From positions 29,162 to 93,161 of the forward strand of contig JANQSN010000050.1 in NCBI GenBank assembly GCA_028284045.1: DNA of 64,000 nt, written 5' to 3'. Within the stretch, counting starts at the first letter, position 1. Every line of letters begins with the position of its first letter. The translations under genes and the position numbers were made by a program. The notes beneath the pieces are model-generated. The model was given only the letters and a program-made list of their open reading frames with translations. It was not told where the DNA came from and did not search any database. Below are positions 30,952-40,448 of this stretch, in pieces. This stretch comes from Alphaproteobacteria bacterium. Lineage in GTDB: Bacteria > Pseudomonadota > Alphaproteobacteria > DSM-16000 > Inquilinaceae.

Positions 30952-31934
30952 GCGGCGAGGCTCACGACCTGACGCAAGCCGCGCCGGACCGCCCGTCCGG
31001 CCGCGGCCGGCGGATCGCGCTGATCGCGCTGAAGCTGGCGATCTCCGTCGGGTTGTTGGTCGTGGTGCTGTGGGGGGTGGACCGCCAGGCCCTGCTGGCG
31101 CAGATCGCCGACGTGTCGCCGGGGTTGCTGGCCGGGCTGGTGGCGCTGTTGCTGGCGGCCGGGGTGCTGCAGGGGTTGCGCTGGCGGCTCGTCCTGGCGG
31201 TGGCGGAAGGCCATCGCCGGCGCTTCCCGGCGGAGCGGATCGCGCTCTTAAGCCTGTTCTTCCTGCAGGTGGTGCCCTCGGTCCTCGGCGCCGACGCGGT
31301 GCGGGCCATCATCGCCCACCGGGCCGGCGTGGCGGTCGGCGACGCCGTGTCCAGCGTCGTCGTCGACCGGCTGTCGGCCCTGGCGGTGCTGGTGACCATG
31401 GCGACGGCGGCCCTGCCGGTGCTGTTCGCGCTGGCGGGCGACGATCCCGCGGTGTGGTCGGCGGCGGCCCTGCTCGCGCTCGCCATCACCGGCTATGCGG
31501 TGGTCCTGGCGTTGCGCTGGCTGCCCGCCGCCTTCGGCCGGCACCGCCTGGTGCGGGCGCTGTTGCGCCCGGTCTCGCTGTTCTGGGCGTTGCTTGGCCG
31601 GCCGCGGCCGCTGGCCGGCGTGGCGGTGCTATCGCTGGCCATCCATACCACCAGCCTGACCATCTTCGCCCTGCTGGCCGCCGCGGTCGGCATCGTCGCC
31701 CCTCTCCCGGCGGTCGCCGCCATCGGGCTGTGCGTCCTGATCGTCACCATGGTGCCGATCTCCATCGGCGGCTGGGGCGTGCGCGAGGGCGCGGCCGTCG
31801 TCGCCTTCGGCTTCGTCGGCGCCGATCCCGCGGCGGCGGTGGCGACGTCGATCCTGTTCGGCGGCGTCATGGTTGTGGCCGGCGTGGCCGGCGGGCTGAT
31901 CTGGCTGGCCGGGGACGTCGCCGGCCGGCGTTGA
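30948..31934 (+). CDS. lysylphosphatidylglycerol-synthase/flippase-like membrane protein (UPF0104 type)
   Basis: A 328-residue protein with about eight transmembrane helices belonging to the flippase-like domain family (lysylphosphatidylglycerol synthase TM region). Seen are LKLAISVGLLVVVLWGVDR, LLSLFFLQVVPSVLGADAVRA, SSVVVDRLSAL and the conserved PISIGGWGVREGAAV near the end. Members are proposed lipid or lipid-linked sugar translocases. There is no synthase domain. The start ATG overlaps the preceding stop. Confidence 0.85.
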   Translation: MSGEAHDLTQAAPDRPSGRGRRIALIALKLAISVGLLVVVLWGVDRQALLAQIADVSPGLLAGLVALLLAAGVLQGLRWRLVLAVAEGHRRRFPAERIALLSLFFLQVVPSVLGADAVRAIIAHRAGVAVGDAVSSVVVDRLSALAVLVTMATAALPVLFALAGDDPAVWSAAALLALAITGYAVVLALRWLPAAFGRHRLVRALLRPVSLFWALLGRPRPLAGVAVLSLAIHTTSLTIFALLAAAVGIVAPLPAVAAIGLCVLIVTMVPISIGGWGVREGAAVVAFGFVGADPAAAVATSILFGGVMVVAGVAGGLIWLAGDVAGRR

Positions 31935-32037
31935 GCGGCGCGCGGCGGGCGGAACCCTCAAGCATCCGTTAACAGCGCCGGGGTTACGCTCGCCCGTCCG
32001 CCGGTTGCCTGCGCCGACGGATCTTGAGGCCGACGCG

Positions 32038-33840
32038 ATGATCCCGAAGGCGCCGCCGCGCACCCCCGCTTGGCTGCTCGCCGCCGTGCCTCTCTTGGCG
32101 GCGGCCCTGATCGCCGTGGCGCGCGACTACCGCGCCTTCCCGGAGATCGACGACTTCGTCTATCTGCCGATGGCCTGGGCGGCGCTGGACGCCGGCGCCT
32201 TCGCCGGCGACTGGGTGATCGCGCACTACGTGCTGCACGCGCCGGTCTGGGTGCCGCTGGTGGCGCTGTTGGAAGCGACCATCGGCTTCCCCTTGGGCTA
32301 TTGGATCCTTACCCAGCTTTTGACCATCGGCGCCTGCGGTGCGCTCTACGCCCTGTGGCGGCAGCTCGGCGGCGGAGCGGCGGGCTTCCTGGTGCTGCCG
32401 GTGGCGCTGGCGCTGGGCACCGTGCTGGGCATCGGCCGCGGCCAGTTCGACGGGCTGATCGCGCCCGGCTTCCACGTCCAATCGCTGGCGCTGGTCTGCC
32501 TGTTGGCCGCCTATGCGCTGGCCGTCGCCGGCCGGCCGATGGCGGCCGGCGTGGCGCTGGCACTGTCGGCGATGAGCCATCCGGTGGTGGCGACCCATGG
32601 TGCGCTGGTGCTGGTCGTGGTCGCGCTGTGGGACGGCCCGGGCGGCTGGCGGCGCCTGGCGAAGACAGGGTTGGTCGCCGCCCTGGTCGCCGCCCCGGTG
32701 ACGGTGCCGCTGGCGCTGGCGCTCCTCGACGGCAGCGGCGGCGGCGGGGCGGAGGCGGCGCGAGAGGCGGTGGTCGACGGCTATCTCTTCCGCACGCCGC
32801 ACGAATTCGCACTCGACGAGAGCCTGGCGATCGTGCGCGTCTTCATCGGTCTGGTCGCCCTGGCCGGGCTGGCGGGTGGCCTGCGCGCCTGGCGCGCCGC
32901 GGCGGCCGATGGCGGCGACACCGGGCCGCCGCGCCGGGCGCTCGGCCTGCTGGCGGGCCATGCGCTGTTGTTCGCCGCCGCGCTTCTGGCCCATGGCGGG
33001 TTGTCGCCGGACCTTCGAGTGACCGACTCGACCTGGCCTTACCTTCTGCATCTGACGCGCACGACGCCGGTGCTGATCGGGCTGTCGCTGCTGCTGGCCG
33101 GGCTCGGGCTGGCGCTGTCGCTCAGCCGCCGGCGGATCGGCGATGCGCTGGGGGCGGTTCTGCTGATCGGCACGCTGGTGACGGTCGGCCTGTTTCAGTC
33201 GCTGTTCGGGCTGTGGGCGGTCTGGCTGGCCGTGCTGGCGGGCGTGCTGGTCCTGGTGCTGGACCGCTGGCCCGACCGCCGGTGGGTGCTGCCGATCGCC
33301 CTGTTGATCGCCGTCGGTTTCGCCACGGCCGCCTGGCGCGATCCGTTGAGCCGGCCGCCGCCGGCCGGGACGGCCGGGCTATACGACTGGATCGGGGCGG
33401 AGACGGCGGCCGATGCGCTGTTCGTAGTGCCGCCGGGGCTGCAGAGCTTCCGGCTCTACACCCGCCGGCCGATCGTCGTCGACTTCAAGACCTTCCCGGC
33501 CTCCACCACCGCGGCCATCGCCGAATGGCGCCGCCGGCTGGAGCTGGTCAGCGGGGCGGACGACGCGGCCTTGGCGGCGCGCGGATGGGACGGCCTGTTG
33601 CTGTGGGAGCGTGCCTATGCCAGCGCCGACGGCGCCCGCATCGCCGGGTTGCTGGACGAGACTGGCGCCGACTACTTCGTCTGGCCGCGGCTGACGGTGC
33701 ACGAGACCCCGTGGAGCGACGGTCCGATCGCCGACGTGCCTCCGCCGCCCGCCGACCTGGCGGCGCATGGCCTGGCCGTCGTCTTCGGCGGCGCCGACAG
33801 CGGGTATCTGGTGATCGCGGAGGCGCCGGCGGAGTCATGA
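32038..33840 (+). CDS. large polytopic membrane protein, possible lipid-linked sugar processing
   Basis: A 600-residue protein with about eleven predicted helices and a soluble C-terminal third. The N-terminal part (FPEIDDFVYLPMAWAALDAG) recalls glycosyltransferase-C-like multi-pass enzymes that begin with an acidic loop. The C-terminal domain contains RPIVVDFKTFPASTTAAIAEW and YFVWPRLTVHETPW, a pattern I link to an uncharacterised domain family (DUF6798-like). ATG at 32038 gives a sensible hydrophobic start; a TTG 33 bp upstream is possible. It closes the glycan operon. No reaction can be named. Confidence 0.75.
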   Translation: MIPKAPPRTPAWLLAAVPLLAAALIAVARDYRAFPEIDDFVYLPMAWAALDAGAFAGDWVIAHYVLHAPVWVPLVALLEATIGFPLGYWILTQLLTIGACGALYALWRQLGGGAAGFLVLPVALALGTVLGIGRGQFDGLIAPGFHVQSLALVCLLAAYALAVAGRPMAAGVALALSAMSHPVVATHGALVLVVVALWDGPGGWRRLAKTGLVAALVAAPVTVPLALALLDGSGGGGAEAAREAVVDGYLFRTPHEFALDESLAIVRVFIGLVALAGLAGGLRAWRAAAADGGDTGPPRRALGLLAGHALLFAAALLAHGGLSPDLRVTDSTWPYLLHLTRTTPVLIGLSLLLAGLGLALSLSRRRIGDALGAVLLIGTLVTVGLFQSLFGLWAVWLAVLAGVLVLVLDRWPDRRWVLPIALLIAVGFATAAWRDPLSRPPPAGTAGLYDWIGAETAADALFVVPPGLQSFRLYTRRPIVVDFKTFPASTTAAIAEWRRRLELVSGADDAALAARGWDGLLLWERAYASADGARIAGLLDETGADYFVWPRLTVHETPWSDGPIADVPPPPADLAAHGLAVVFGGADSGYLVIAEAPAES

Positions 33841-33867
33841 CCCCCGCATGTCCCCGAAGTACCAAGT

Positions 33868-33898
33868 CGTCATGCCCGCGCAGGCGGGCATCTCCCGA
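33868..33898. repeat. REP-like palindrome
   Basis: Contains CATGCCCGCGCAGGCGGGCA, a short palindrome of the same type as those at 38084-38190 and 48727-48950. It lies in the 117-bp gap before a small gene. Confidence 0.75.
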
Positions 33899-33957
33899 CA
33901 CATGCCGAGAAGGCCCCCGACGGTGCGGGGGCGACGGACTTTGATGAGAGGCCAGCG

Positions 33958-34098
33958 ATGATCAACGTCACACAAGAACCGGCCGCGACCGCGGCGAAGA
34001 GCACCGCGCGGCCCTTGGCCGGTGCCTATGCCGTTGCGCTGCTGCTGCTGGCGCTCGGCCTGGTCGGCTTCTGGCTGACGGCCCTGCCGCTCATCTGA
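33958..34098 (+). CDS. 46-residue single-pass membrane protein
   Basis: A short gene with a clear GAGAGG ribosome site six bases upstream of ATG at 33958. Residues about 22-45 form one helix (YAVALLLLALGLVGFWLTAL) after a polar Thr/Ala-rich start. The family is unknown. It is convergent with the formate dehydrogenase operon, whose last gene ends 6 bp away. Confidence 0.7.
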   Translation: MINVTQEPAATAAKSTARPLAGAYAVALLLLALGLVGFWLTALPLI

Positions 34099-34104
34099 CG
34101 GGGC

Positions 34105-34326
34105 CTACGCCGCGTCGCTGGCAGCGAGCGCGCGCGCGGCGGCCAGCGCGATCGCGGACAGGCCGTCCCCACCTGCGGCGACCAGCCGGTCGAGATCGGC
34201 GCGCATGCGCGGATCCCAGAAATCCCGCAGATGCTTCGCCGTGCCGGCCACCGCCGCCGCCTGGCCATAGCTGGCATGGAAGGCGGCGATCTGGTTGGCC
34301 ATCCGGATCAGATCGGCGGACTTCAT
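34105..34326 (-). CDS. fdsD: formate dehydrogenase delta subunit
   Basis: A 73-residue accessory subunit of the NAD-dependent molybdenum formate dehydrogenase. LIRMANQIAAFHASYG and HLRDFWDPRMRADLDRLVAAGGDGLS are diagnostic. It is last in the operon and overlaps fdhD by 4 nt. FdsD is needed for a fully active FdsABG complex in species where it was studied. Confidence 0.93.
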   Translation of the reverse strand: MKSADLIRMANQIAAFHASYGQAAAVAGTAKHLRDFWDPRMRADLDRLVAAGGDGLSAIALAAARALAASDAA

Positions 34327-35186
34327 GCGGCACGCCCCGCCGCACCGGCCGCCTCACCGTCCGCAACGCCGTCGGTGGCGAACATCATCACGCCGCCTTG
34401 CGCGCGCGCCGCGACGCCGAGGCCGGCGCGGGCCGCGATCCGCAGCGCCAGCGCGCTCGGTGCCGATACCGATGCCGTGAAGGGCGCGCCCATCATCACC
34501 GATTTCTGCACCATCTCCACGCTCAGCCGGCTCGACAGCACGACGAAGCCGTCGCCGGCCGCCCGCCCCTCGCGGGCCAGCGCGCCGGCCAGCTTGTCCA
34601 GTGCGTTGTGTCGGCCGATATCCTCGCGCACCAGCGCGATGGCGCCGTCGGCATCGGCAAAGGCCGCGGCGTGGGTGGAGCGGTTGTCCTGCTTCATCGC
34701 CTGCCGGTCCGGCAAGGCGGCGAAGGCCGCTGCGACTGCCCCCGCATGCGGCGGATCCCGCCGCGGCAGCCGGGGCAGAGGCGGCAACGCTGCCTCCAAG
34801 GTCGCCGCACCACAGAGGCCGCAGCCGGCCCGCCCGGCCAGCGTGCGCCGACGGTCCTCGACGGCCGCCACCAGCGCCGGATCGAGGCGCAGGTTGACGA
34901 CATAGCCGTCGGCCGCGTCGGCGATGCGCAGGCTGTCGATGCGCCCGATCGCCGGCACCAGCCCTTCCGTCAGCGCGAAGCCGACGGCGAAGTCCTCCAG
35001 ATCCGCCGGCGTCGCCATCATCACGGCGAAGGACTGGCCGTTGACCAGGATGGCGATCGCCGCCTCTTCCGGCACCTGCCACACCGCCGGTGTCTCGCCC
35101 GCCGGCGTGACCAGCCGGCCGCGGGCCGTCGGCGAGACCGGGCGCGCCGGACCGTCGTCGAGGCGGCGGATGTCCATGCCGGTCAT
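34323..35186 (-). CDS. fdhD: formate dehydrogenase accessory sulfurtransferase FdhD
   Basis: Delivers sulfur to the molybdenum cofactor of formate dehydrogenase. Features are AIAILVNGQSFAVMMATPADLEDFAVGFALTEGL in segments, the CGLCG pair of Cys, TGAxxSALALRIA-type C-terminus, VREDIGRHNALDK and SSRLSVEMVQKS. The length of 287 is standard. The ATG overlaps the end of fdsA, so it is co-translated with the enzyme it activates. Confidence 0.95.
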   Translation of the reverse strand: MTGMDIRRLDDGPARPVSPTARGRLVTPAGETPAVWQVPEEAAIAILVNGQSFAVMMATPADLEDFAVGFALTEGLVPAIGRIDSLRIADAADGYVVNLRLDPALVAAVEDRRRTLAGRAGCGLCGAATLEAALPPLPRLPRRDPPHAGAVAAAFAALPDRQAMKQDNRSTHAAAFADADGAIALVREDIGRHNALDKLAGALAREGRAAGDGFVVLSSRLSVEMVQKSVMMGAPFTASVSAPSALALRIAARAGLGVAARAQGGVMMFATDGVADGEAAGAAGRAA

Positions 35187-38041
35187 TCCGCCGCCGGCAG
35201 CCTCTCGGCAACCGCATAGTGCGAGCGGCCGAGTTCATCATGCGCCGCCTGCCAGTCAGACGGCCGGTTGGAGCGGCTGACCTGCACGGCCGTCACCTTG
35301 TATTCCGGGCAATTGGTCGCCCAGTCGGAATACTCCGTGGTGATCACGTTCGCCCCGGTCACCGGGTGGTGGAAGGTGGTGTAGACCACCCCCGGCGGCA
35401 CCCGGTCGGTGATCGTCGCGCGCAGCGTGGTGGCGCCCATGCGGCTGGCCAGCGAGACCAAGTCGCCCTCGCCGACGCCGCGGGTCTCCGCATCGAAGGG
35501 GTGGATTTCCAACACATCCTCGCCGTGCCAGCGGGCGTTCTCCGTCCGGCGGGTTTGGGCGCCGACATTGTACTGGCTCAAGATGCGGCCCGTGGTGAGG
35601 ATCAGCGGATAGTGGCGCGTGGTCCGCTCCGGCGTCGGCACGAAGCCGGTGATCATGAAGCGGCCCTTGCCGCGCACGAAGCCGTCGACATGCATGGTCG
35701 GCGTGCCGTCGGGATGGGCGGCATTGACCGGCCATTGCAGCGAGCCTTCGGCGTCCAGCCGGGCATGGCTGACGCCGGTGAAGGTCGGGGTCAGCCGGGC
35801 GATCTCGTCCATGATCGCCGCGGCGTCCGGGTAGTCCATGGGATAGCCCATGGCGGTGGCGAGGCGGCACACCGCCTCCCATTCGCTCAAGCCCGTCTTC
35901 GGCGGCATGACCGGACGCACCCGGTTGATGCGCCGCTCGGCATTGGTGAAGGTGCCGTCCTTCTCCAGGAACGACGTGCCCGGCAGGAAGACATGCGCAA
36001 ACGCCGCCGTCTCGTTCAGGAACAGGTCCTGGACGACGACGCAGTCCATGGCCTCCAGGGCCGCGGTGACATGGGCGGTGTTGGGGTCGCTCTGGGCGAT
36101 GTCCTCGCCCTGGACGAAGATGCCGCGGAACGTGCCGTCGATCGCCGCGGCCAGCATGTTGGGGATGCGCAAGCCCGGCTCGGGCAGGATCGGCCGACCC
36201 CAGGCGGCCTCGAAGAGGTCGCGCACACCTGCGTCGGAGACATGGCGGTAGCCCGACAGCTCGTGCGGGAAGCTGCCCATATCGCAGGAGCCCTGCACGT
36301 TGTTCTGGCCGCGCAGCGGGTTCACGCCCACCCCCTCGCGCCCGATATTGCCGGTCGCCATGGCGAGATTGGCCATCGCCATCACCATGGTGGAGCCCTG
36401 GCTGTGCTCGGTAACGCCGAGGCCGTAGTAGATCGCCGCATTGCCGGCCCCGGCATAGAGCCGGGCCGCCCCGCGGATCGTCTCCGCCGGCACGCCGATG
36501 ATCTCGGACAGGGCTTCCGGGCTGTTCTCCGGCTCAGCGGCAAAGGCGCTCCATAGGGCGAAGTCCTCCGCCTCGCAGCGCTCCGCGACGAACGCCTCGT
36601 CGATCAGGCCTTCCGTCGCGATGACATGGGCGAACGCGTTCATCAGCGCAACGTTGGTGCCAGGGCGCAGCGGCAGGTGGAACGCCGCCTCGATATGCGG
36701 GGAGCGCACCAGATCGATGCGCCGTGGGTCGGCGACGATGATCTGCGCGCCCGCGCGCAGCCGCCTCTTCATGCGCGAGGCGAAGACCGGGTGGCCGTCG
36801 GTCGGGTTGGCGCCGATCAGCAGGATGACGTCGGCCTGTTCCACCGACTTGAAGTTCTGGGTGCCGGCGGAGGTGCCGAAGGTGGTCTTCAGGCCGTAGC
36901 CGGTGGGCGAGTGGCAGACCCGCGCGCAAGTGTCGACATTGTTGTTGGCGAAGGCGGCGCGGATCATCTTCTGGACCGCGAACACCTCTTCATTGGTGCA
37001 GCGCGACGAGGTGATGCCGCCGATGGCGCCGGTGCCGTGCGCGGCCTGGATGGCGCTGAACCGCGCCGCGGCGAACCCGATCGCCTCGTCCCAGCCGACC
37101 GGGCGCCACGGATCGGTGATCCGCTCGCGCACCATCGGCGTGGTCACCCGGTCCTTGTGGGTGGCATAGCCCCAGGCGAAGCGGCCTTTGACGCAGGAAT
37201 GCCCTTCATTGGCGCCGCCGTCCTTCCACGGCACCATGCGCACCACCTGGTCGCCCTGAAGCTCCGCCTTGAACGAGCAGCCCACCCCGCAATAGGCGCA
37301 CGTCGTCTGCACCGCCCGGGTTGGCGTGCCGTGTTCCACCACCGATTTCTCGGTCAGGGTGGCGGTCGGGCAGGCCTGCACGCAGGCACCGCAGGACACG
37401 CATTCGCTGGAGAAGAAGTCGTCCGCCGCGCCGCCGGCCGACACCTTGCTGTCGAAGCCGCGGCCCTCGATGGTCAGCGCGAAGGTCCCCTGCACCTCCT
37501 CGCATGCCCTGACACAGCGCGAGCAGACGATGCACTTGGACGGGTCGAACTGGAAATAGGGGTTGGAGACGTCCACCACATCGCGGCTGGCGGCGTCGAA
37601 ATGGTTCTCGCCGGCCATGCCATAGCGCACCTCGCGCAAGCCCACGGCTCCGGCCATGTCCTGCAACTCGCAATCGCCGTTGGCGGAGCAGGTCAGGCAG
37701 TCGAGCGGATGGTCGGAGATGTACAGCTCCATCACCCCGCGGCGCAGCTTCTCCAGCCGCGCGGTCTGGGTGCGCACCGCCATGCCGTCGCGCACCGGCG
37801 TCGTGCAGGATGCGGGCGTGCCCTTCACGCCGTCGACCTCCACCAGGCACATCCGGCACGAGCCCCAGGCGTTCAGGCTGTCGGTGGCGCAAAGCTTGGG
37901 GATCGGCCGCTCGGCGAGGCCGGCGGCGCGCAGGATCGAGGTGCCCGCCGGCACGGTCACCGTCTGCCCGTCGATGGTCAGCGTGACCGGCGCGCCGTCC
38001 GCCGCCGGGGTGCCGAAATCGGCTTCGTGCAACAGCGTCAT
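35183..38041 (-). CDS. fdsA: NAD-dependent formate dehydrogenase alpha (catalytic) subunit
   Basis: Oxidises formate to CO2 at a bis-MGD molybdenum centre. The 952 residues run: [2Fe-2S] domain (LNAWGSCRMCLVEVDG), ferredoxin-like cluster binding (CIVCSRCVRACEEVQG and CVSCGACVQACPTATL), the MoCo-proximal 4Fe-4S motif TTCAYCGVGCSFKAEL, and the Mo-ligand Cys in CARVCHSPTGYG. MopB domains end in TTGRILSQYNVGAQTRR and EYSDWATNCPEYKVTAV. ATG at 38041. It is separated from fdsB by a 174-bp gap filled with REP-like DNA, unusual inside an operon. Confidence 0.97.
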   Translation of the reverse strand: MTLLHEADFGTPAADGAPVTLTIDGQTVTVPAGTSILRAAGLAERPIPKLCATDSLNAWGSCRMCLVEVDGVKGTPASCTTPVRDGMAVRTQTARLEKLRRGVMELYISDHPLDCLTCSANGDCELQDMAGAVGLREVRYGMAGENHFDAASRDVVDVSNPYFQFDPSKCIVCSRCVRACEEVQGTFALTIEGRGFDSKVSAGGAADDFFSSECVSCGACVQACPTATLTEKSVVEHGTPTRAVQTTCAYCGVGCSFKAELQGDQVVRMVPWKDGGANEGHSCVKGRFAWGYATHKDRVTTPMVRERITDPWRPVGWDEAIGFAAARFSAIQAAHGTGAIGGITSSRCTNEEVFAVQKMIRAAFANNNVDTCARVCHSPTGYGLKTTFGTSAGTQNFKSVEQADVILLIGANPTDGHPVFASRMKRRLRAGAQIIVADPRRIDLVRSPHIEAAFHLPLRPGTNVALMNAFAHVIATEGLIDEAFVAERCEAEDFALWSAFAAEPENSPEALSEIIGVPAETIRGAARLYAGAGNAAIYYGLGVTEHSQGSTMVMAMANLAMATGNIGREGVGVNPLRGQNNVQGSCDMGSFPHELSGYRHVSDAGVRDLFEAAWGRPILPEPGLRIPNMLAAAIDGTFRGIFVQGEDIAQSDPNTAHVTAALEAMDCVVVQDLFLNETAAFAHVFLPGTSFLEKDGTFTNAERRINRVRPVMPPKTGLSEWEAVCRLATAMGYPMDYPDAAAIMDEIARLTPTFTGVSHARLDAEGSLQWPVNAAHPDGTPTMHVDGFVRGKGRFMITGFVPTPERTTRHYPLILTTGRILSQYNVGAQTRRTENARWHGEDVLEIHPFDAETRGVGEGDLVSLASRMGATTLRATITDRVPPGVVYTTFHHPVTGANVITTEYSDWATNCPEYKVTAVQVSRSNRPSDWQAAHDELGRSHYAVAERLPAAE

Positions 38042-38083
38042 GATCGGGCCTTGCCTGTCTGGATGGTTCCGCGCCCCCTCTTC

Positions 38084-38190
38084 GTCATGCCCGCACTCGA
38101 TGCGGGCATCCACGGCGTCGACGACCATCCCCGGCGCCGGGGCAGGGCGATGACCGCGTGGATGGCCGGGTCAAGCCCGGCCATGACGAT
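38084..38190. repeat. REP-like palindrome pair inside the fds operon
   Basis: Two palindromes: CATGCCCGCACTCGATGCGG followed by GCAT (about 38088-38112) and GGCCGGGTCAAGCCCGGCC (38163-38181). They lie between fdsB and fdsA. Similar sequences recur at 48727-48950. Confidence 0.85.
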
Positions 38191-38215
38191 CTGTGGCGGG
38201 ATGCGTCTCATGGGA

Positions 38216-39778
38216 CTACTCGGCGGCGACCGCGGGGGCGCGGTCGAAGTCTTCCGGGAACAGGCGGATGGCGGACAGGACCGGCATCGGCGTCAGCCCG
38301 CCCATGGCGCACAGCGAGCCGTCACGCATCAACTCCGCCAGGTCTTCGATCAGCACCAGGTTGCGGGCGACGTCCTCGCCGCGCAGCACCTTCTCCACCG
38401 TCTCGCGGCCGCGGGTGGCGCCGACCCGGCAGGGGGTGCACTTGCCGCAGCTCTCGATCTCGCAGAACTCGAAGGCGAAGCGCGCCATCTCCGCCATATC
38501 GACGGTGTCGTCGAAGACCACGACCCCGCCATGGCCGAGCATCGCGCCGGCGTCCGCCAGCGCCTCATAGTCCATCGGCAGGTCCAGCATGGGCGCATCG
38601 ACATAGGCGCCGAGCGGCCCGCCGAGCTGGGCGGAGCGGAACGGCCGGCCCGAGGCGGTGCCGCCGCCGAAATCCTCGACCAGTTCACGCAGCGTCACGC
38701 CGAAGGCCATCTCCACCAGCCCGCCGCGGCGGATATTGCCGGCAAGCTGGAAGGCCTGGGTGCCGCGCGACCGGCCCATGCCGAAATCGCGATAGGCGTC
38801 GGCCCCATGGCCCAGGATCCAGGGCACGCTGGCCAGGGTCAGCACGTTGTTGACCAGGGTCGGCCGCCCGAACAGGCCGGCGATCGCCGGTATCGGCGGC
38901 TTGGCGCGCACGGTGCCGCGGCGGCCCTCCAGGCTTTCCAGCATGGAGCTTTCCTCGCCGCAGATATAGGCGCCGGCACCGCGCCGGATCTCGATGCGGA
39001 AACCGCGGCCGGAACCCGCGATGTCCGCGCCGAGCCAGCCCGCCCGCTCCAGGATGGCCACAGCTTCGGTCATCGTCGCGATAGCGTCGGGATACTCGGA
39101 GCGGAGATAGACCAGGCCCTCCGCGGCGCCGGTGGCCAGCCCGGCGATGATCATTCCTTCCAGAATGCAGAAAGGATCGCCTTCCATCAGCAGCCGGTCG
39201 GCGAAGGTGCCGCTGTCGCCCTCGTCGGCGTTGCAGCAGACATATTTCGGGCTGTCGGGGCCCGCCGGCTGGTCCAGCACGGTCTTCCATTTGATGCCGG
39301 CGGGGAAGCCGGCGCCGCCGCGCCCGCGCAGGCCCGACTGCGTGACCTGCTCGACGACCGCTTCCGGCGCCATCGCCAGCGCCTGGCGCAGGCCGGCCAG
39401 GCCGCCCTGGTCCTCATAGGCCTGGAGATCCAGCGGGTCGGCCAGCCCGATCCGCGCGAAGGTCAGGCGCTGCTGGGCTTTCAGATAGGCGATCTCGTCG
39501 GTCGGCCCGAGCCCCAGCGGATGCTCGCCGCCCGCCAGGAAGCCCGCGGCGAACAGGTCGGCCACGTCGGCCGCGTCGACCGGGCCGTAGGCGACGCGGC
39601 CGTGGGGCGTGGCCACCTCCACCAGCGGCTCCAGCCACAACAGGCCGCGCGAGCCGTTGCGCACCAGGCGGACATCGAGGCCGCGGACGGCGGCCTCCGC
39701 CGCGATCGCCGCGGCGACGGCGTCGGCGCCGACGGCCTTGGCCGCCGCATCGCGCGGCACATAGACGGTAACGGTCAT
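38216..39778 (-). CDS. fdsB: NAD-dependent formate dehydrogenase beta (diaphorase) subunit
   Basis: NuoF-like flavoprotein passing electrons from FdsA clusters to NAD+. It has a thioredoxin-like N-terminal part, then LRGRGGAGFPAGIKWKTV (FMN site), the GAGAYICGEESSMLESLEG NAD-binding loop and ESCGKCTPCRVGATRG for a 4Fe-4S cluster. Length is 520. ATG at 39778 overlaps fdsG by 4 nt. The N-terminus is longer than NuoF, as in other FdsB proteins. Confidence 0.96.
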   Translation of the reverse strand: MTVTVYVPRDAAAKAVGADAVAAAIAAEAAVRGLDVRLVRNGSRGLLWLEPLVEVATPHGRVAYGPVDAADVADLFAAGFLAGGEHPLGLGPTDEIAYLKAQQRLTFARIGLADPLDLQAYEDQGGLAGLRQALAMAPEAVVEQVTQSGLRGRGGAGFPAGIKWKTVLDQPAGPDSPKYVCCNADEGDSGTFADRLLMEGDPFCILEGMIIAGLATGAAEGLVYLRSEYPDAIATMTEAVAILERAGWLGADIAGSGRGFRIEIRRGAGAYICGEESSMLESLEGRRGTVRAKPPIPAIAGLFGRPTLVNNVLTLASVPWILGHGADAYRDFGMGRSRGTQAFQLAGNIRRGGLVEMAFGVTLRELVEDFGGGTASGRPFRSAQLGGPLGAYVDAPMLDLPMDYEALADAGAMLGHGGVVVFDDTVDMAEMARFAFEFCEIESCGKCTPCRVGATRGRETVEKVLRGEDVARNLVLIEDLAELMRDGSLCAMGGLTPMPVLSAIRLFPEDFDRAPAVAAE

Positions 39779-40296
39779 GCCGCGGCCCCCGCGGCCCCCG
39801 CGGCTTCCGCCGCAATCGCCGCGTCGAGCCGGTCGTCGGTCAGGCGCGCATGCAGCCGGCCGTTCACCTGGGCGGCCGGCGACTGCGCGCACAGGCCGAG
39901 ACAGTAGACCGCCTCGATGGTCACCCCGCCAGCCGAGGTGCCGCCCAGCGCCACGCCCTGGCGCGCGCACAGCCGCTCGATCAGCGCCCGCGCGCCCATC
40001 GCCTGGCAGGCCTCCGCCCGGCAGACCTTGACCTGCACGGGTCCGGCGGGCCGGGCGCGGAAGTCGTGGTAGAAGCTGACGACGCCGTGCACTTCGGCGC
40101 GCGTGAGGTTGAGGCGGCCGGCGATCTCGCCCAGCGCGCCGTCCGGCACGGCGCCCAGCGCTTCTTGCAGATCGTGCAGGATCTCGATCAGCGCGGCCGG
40201 CCGGTCGCCGTGCCGGGCGCAGAGCCGGGCGATCAGCGACGGCTCAGGGGTGTCGTCCGGCCCAGCGCCGGACGCCAGGGGCGCCTCTATCGACAT
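39775..40296 (-). CDS. fdsG: NAD-dependent formate dehydrogenase gamma subunit
   Basis: A NuoE-like [2Fe-2S] thioredoxin-fold subunit of 173 residues. Cluster ligands are in VKVCRAEACQAMGA and AVYCLGLCAQSPA, with EVHGVVSFYHDF before them. ATG at 40296 has a GGGAGAGG site; an upstream ATG gives 29 extra unconserved residues. It heads the fdsGBA-fdhD-fdsD operon, 152 bp downstream of the LysR regulator on the same strand. Confidence 0.95.
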   Translation of the reverse strand: MSIEAPLASGAGPDDTPEPSLIARLCARHGDRPAALIEILHDLQEALGAVPDGALGEIAGRLNLTRAEVHGVVSFYHDFRARPAGPVQVKVCRAEACQAMGARALIERLCARQGVALGGTSAGGVTIEAVYCLGLCAQSPAAQVNGRLHARLTDDRLDAAIAAEAAGAAGAAA

Positions 40297-40448
40297 GTCC
40301 TCTCCCGCGTCCCGCGACTTTTCGATCGGTCCGGAGCCCATTTTGCATTGCCGGACGACCGCCGCGGTCCTGTTCAAGACCATGACGGGTAATGCTGGAA
40401 CCGTTCAAATCGATTGTGTCGATGAGCCAATCGGCCGTGTCGATCGTG

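Noticed and set aside
36626..39907. A 1093-codon open frame on the plus strand through the formate dehydrogenase genes
   Set aside because: It is antisense to fdsA/fdsB, whose cofactor motifs are unambiguous; high GC leaves long antisense frames open.
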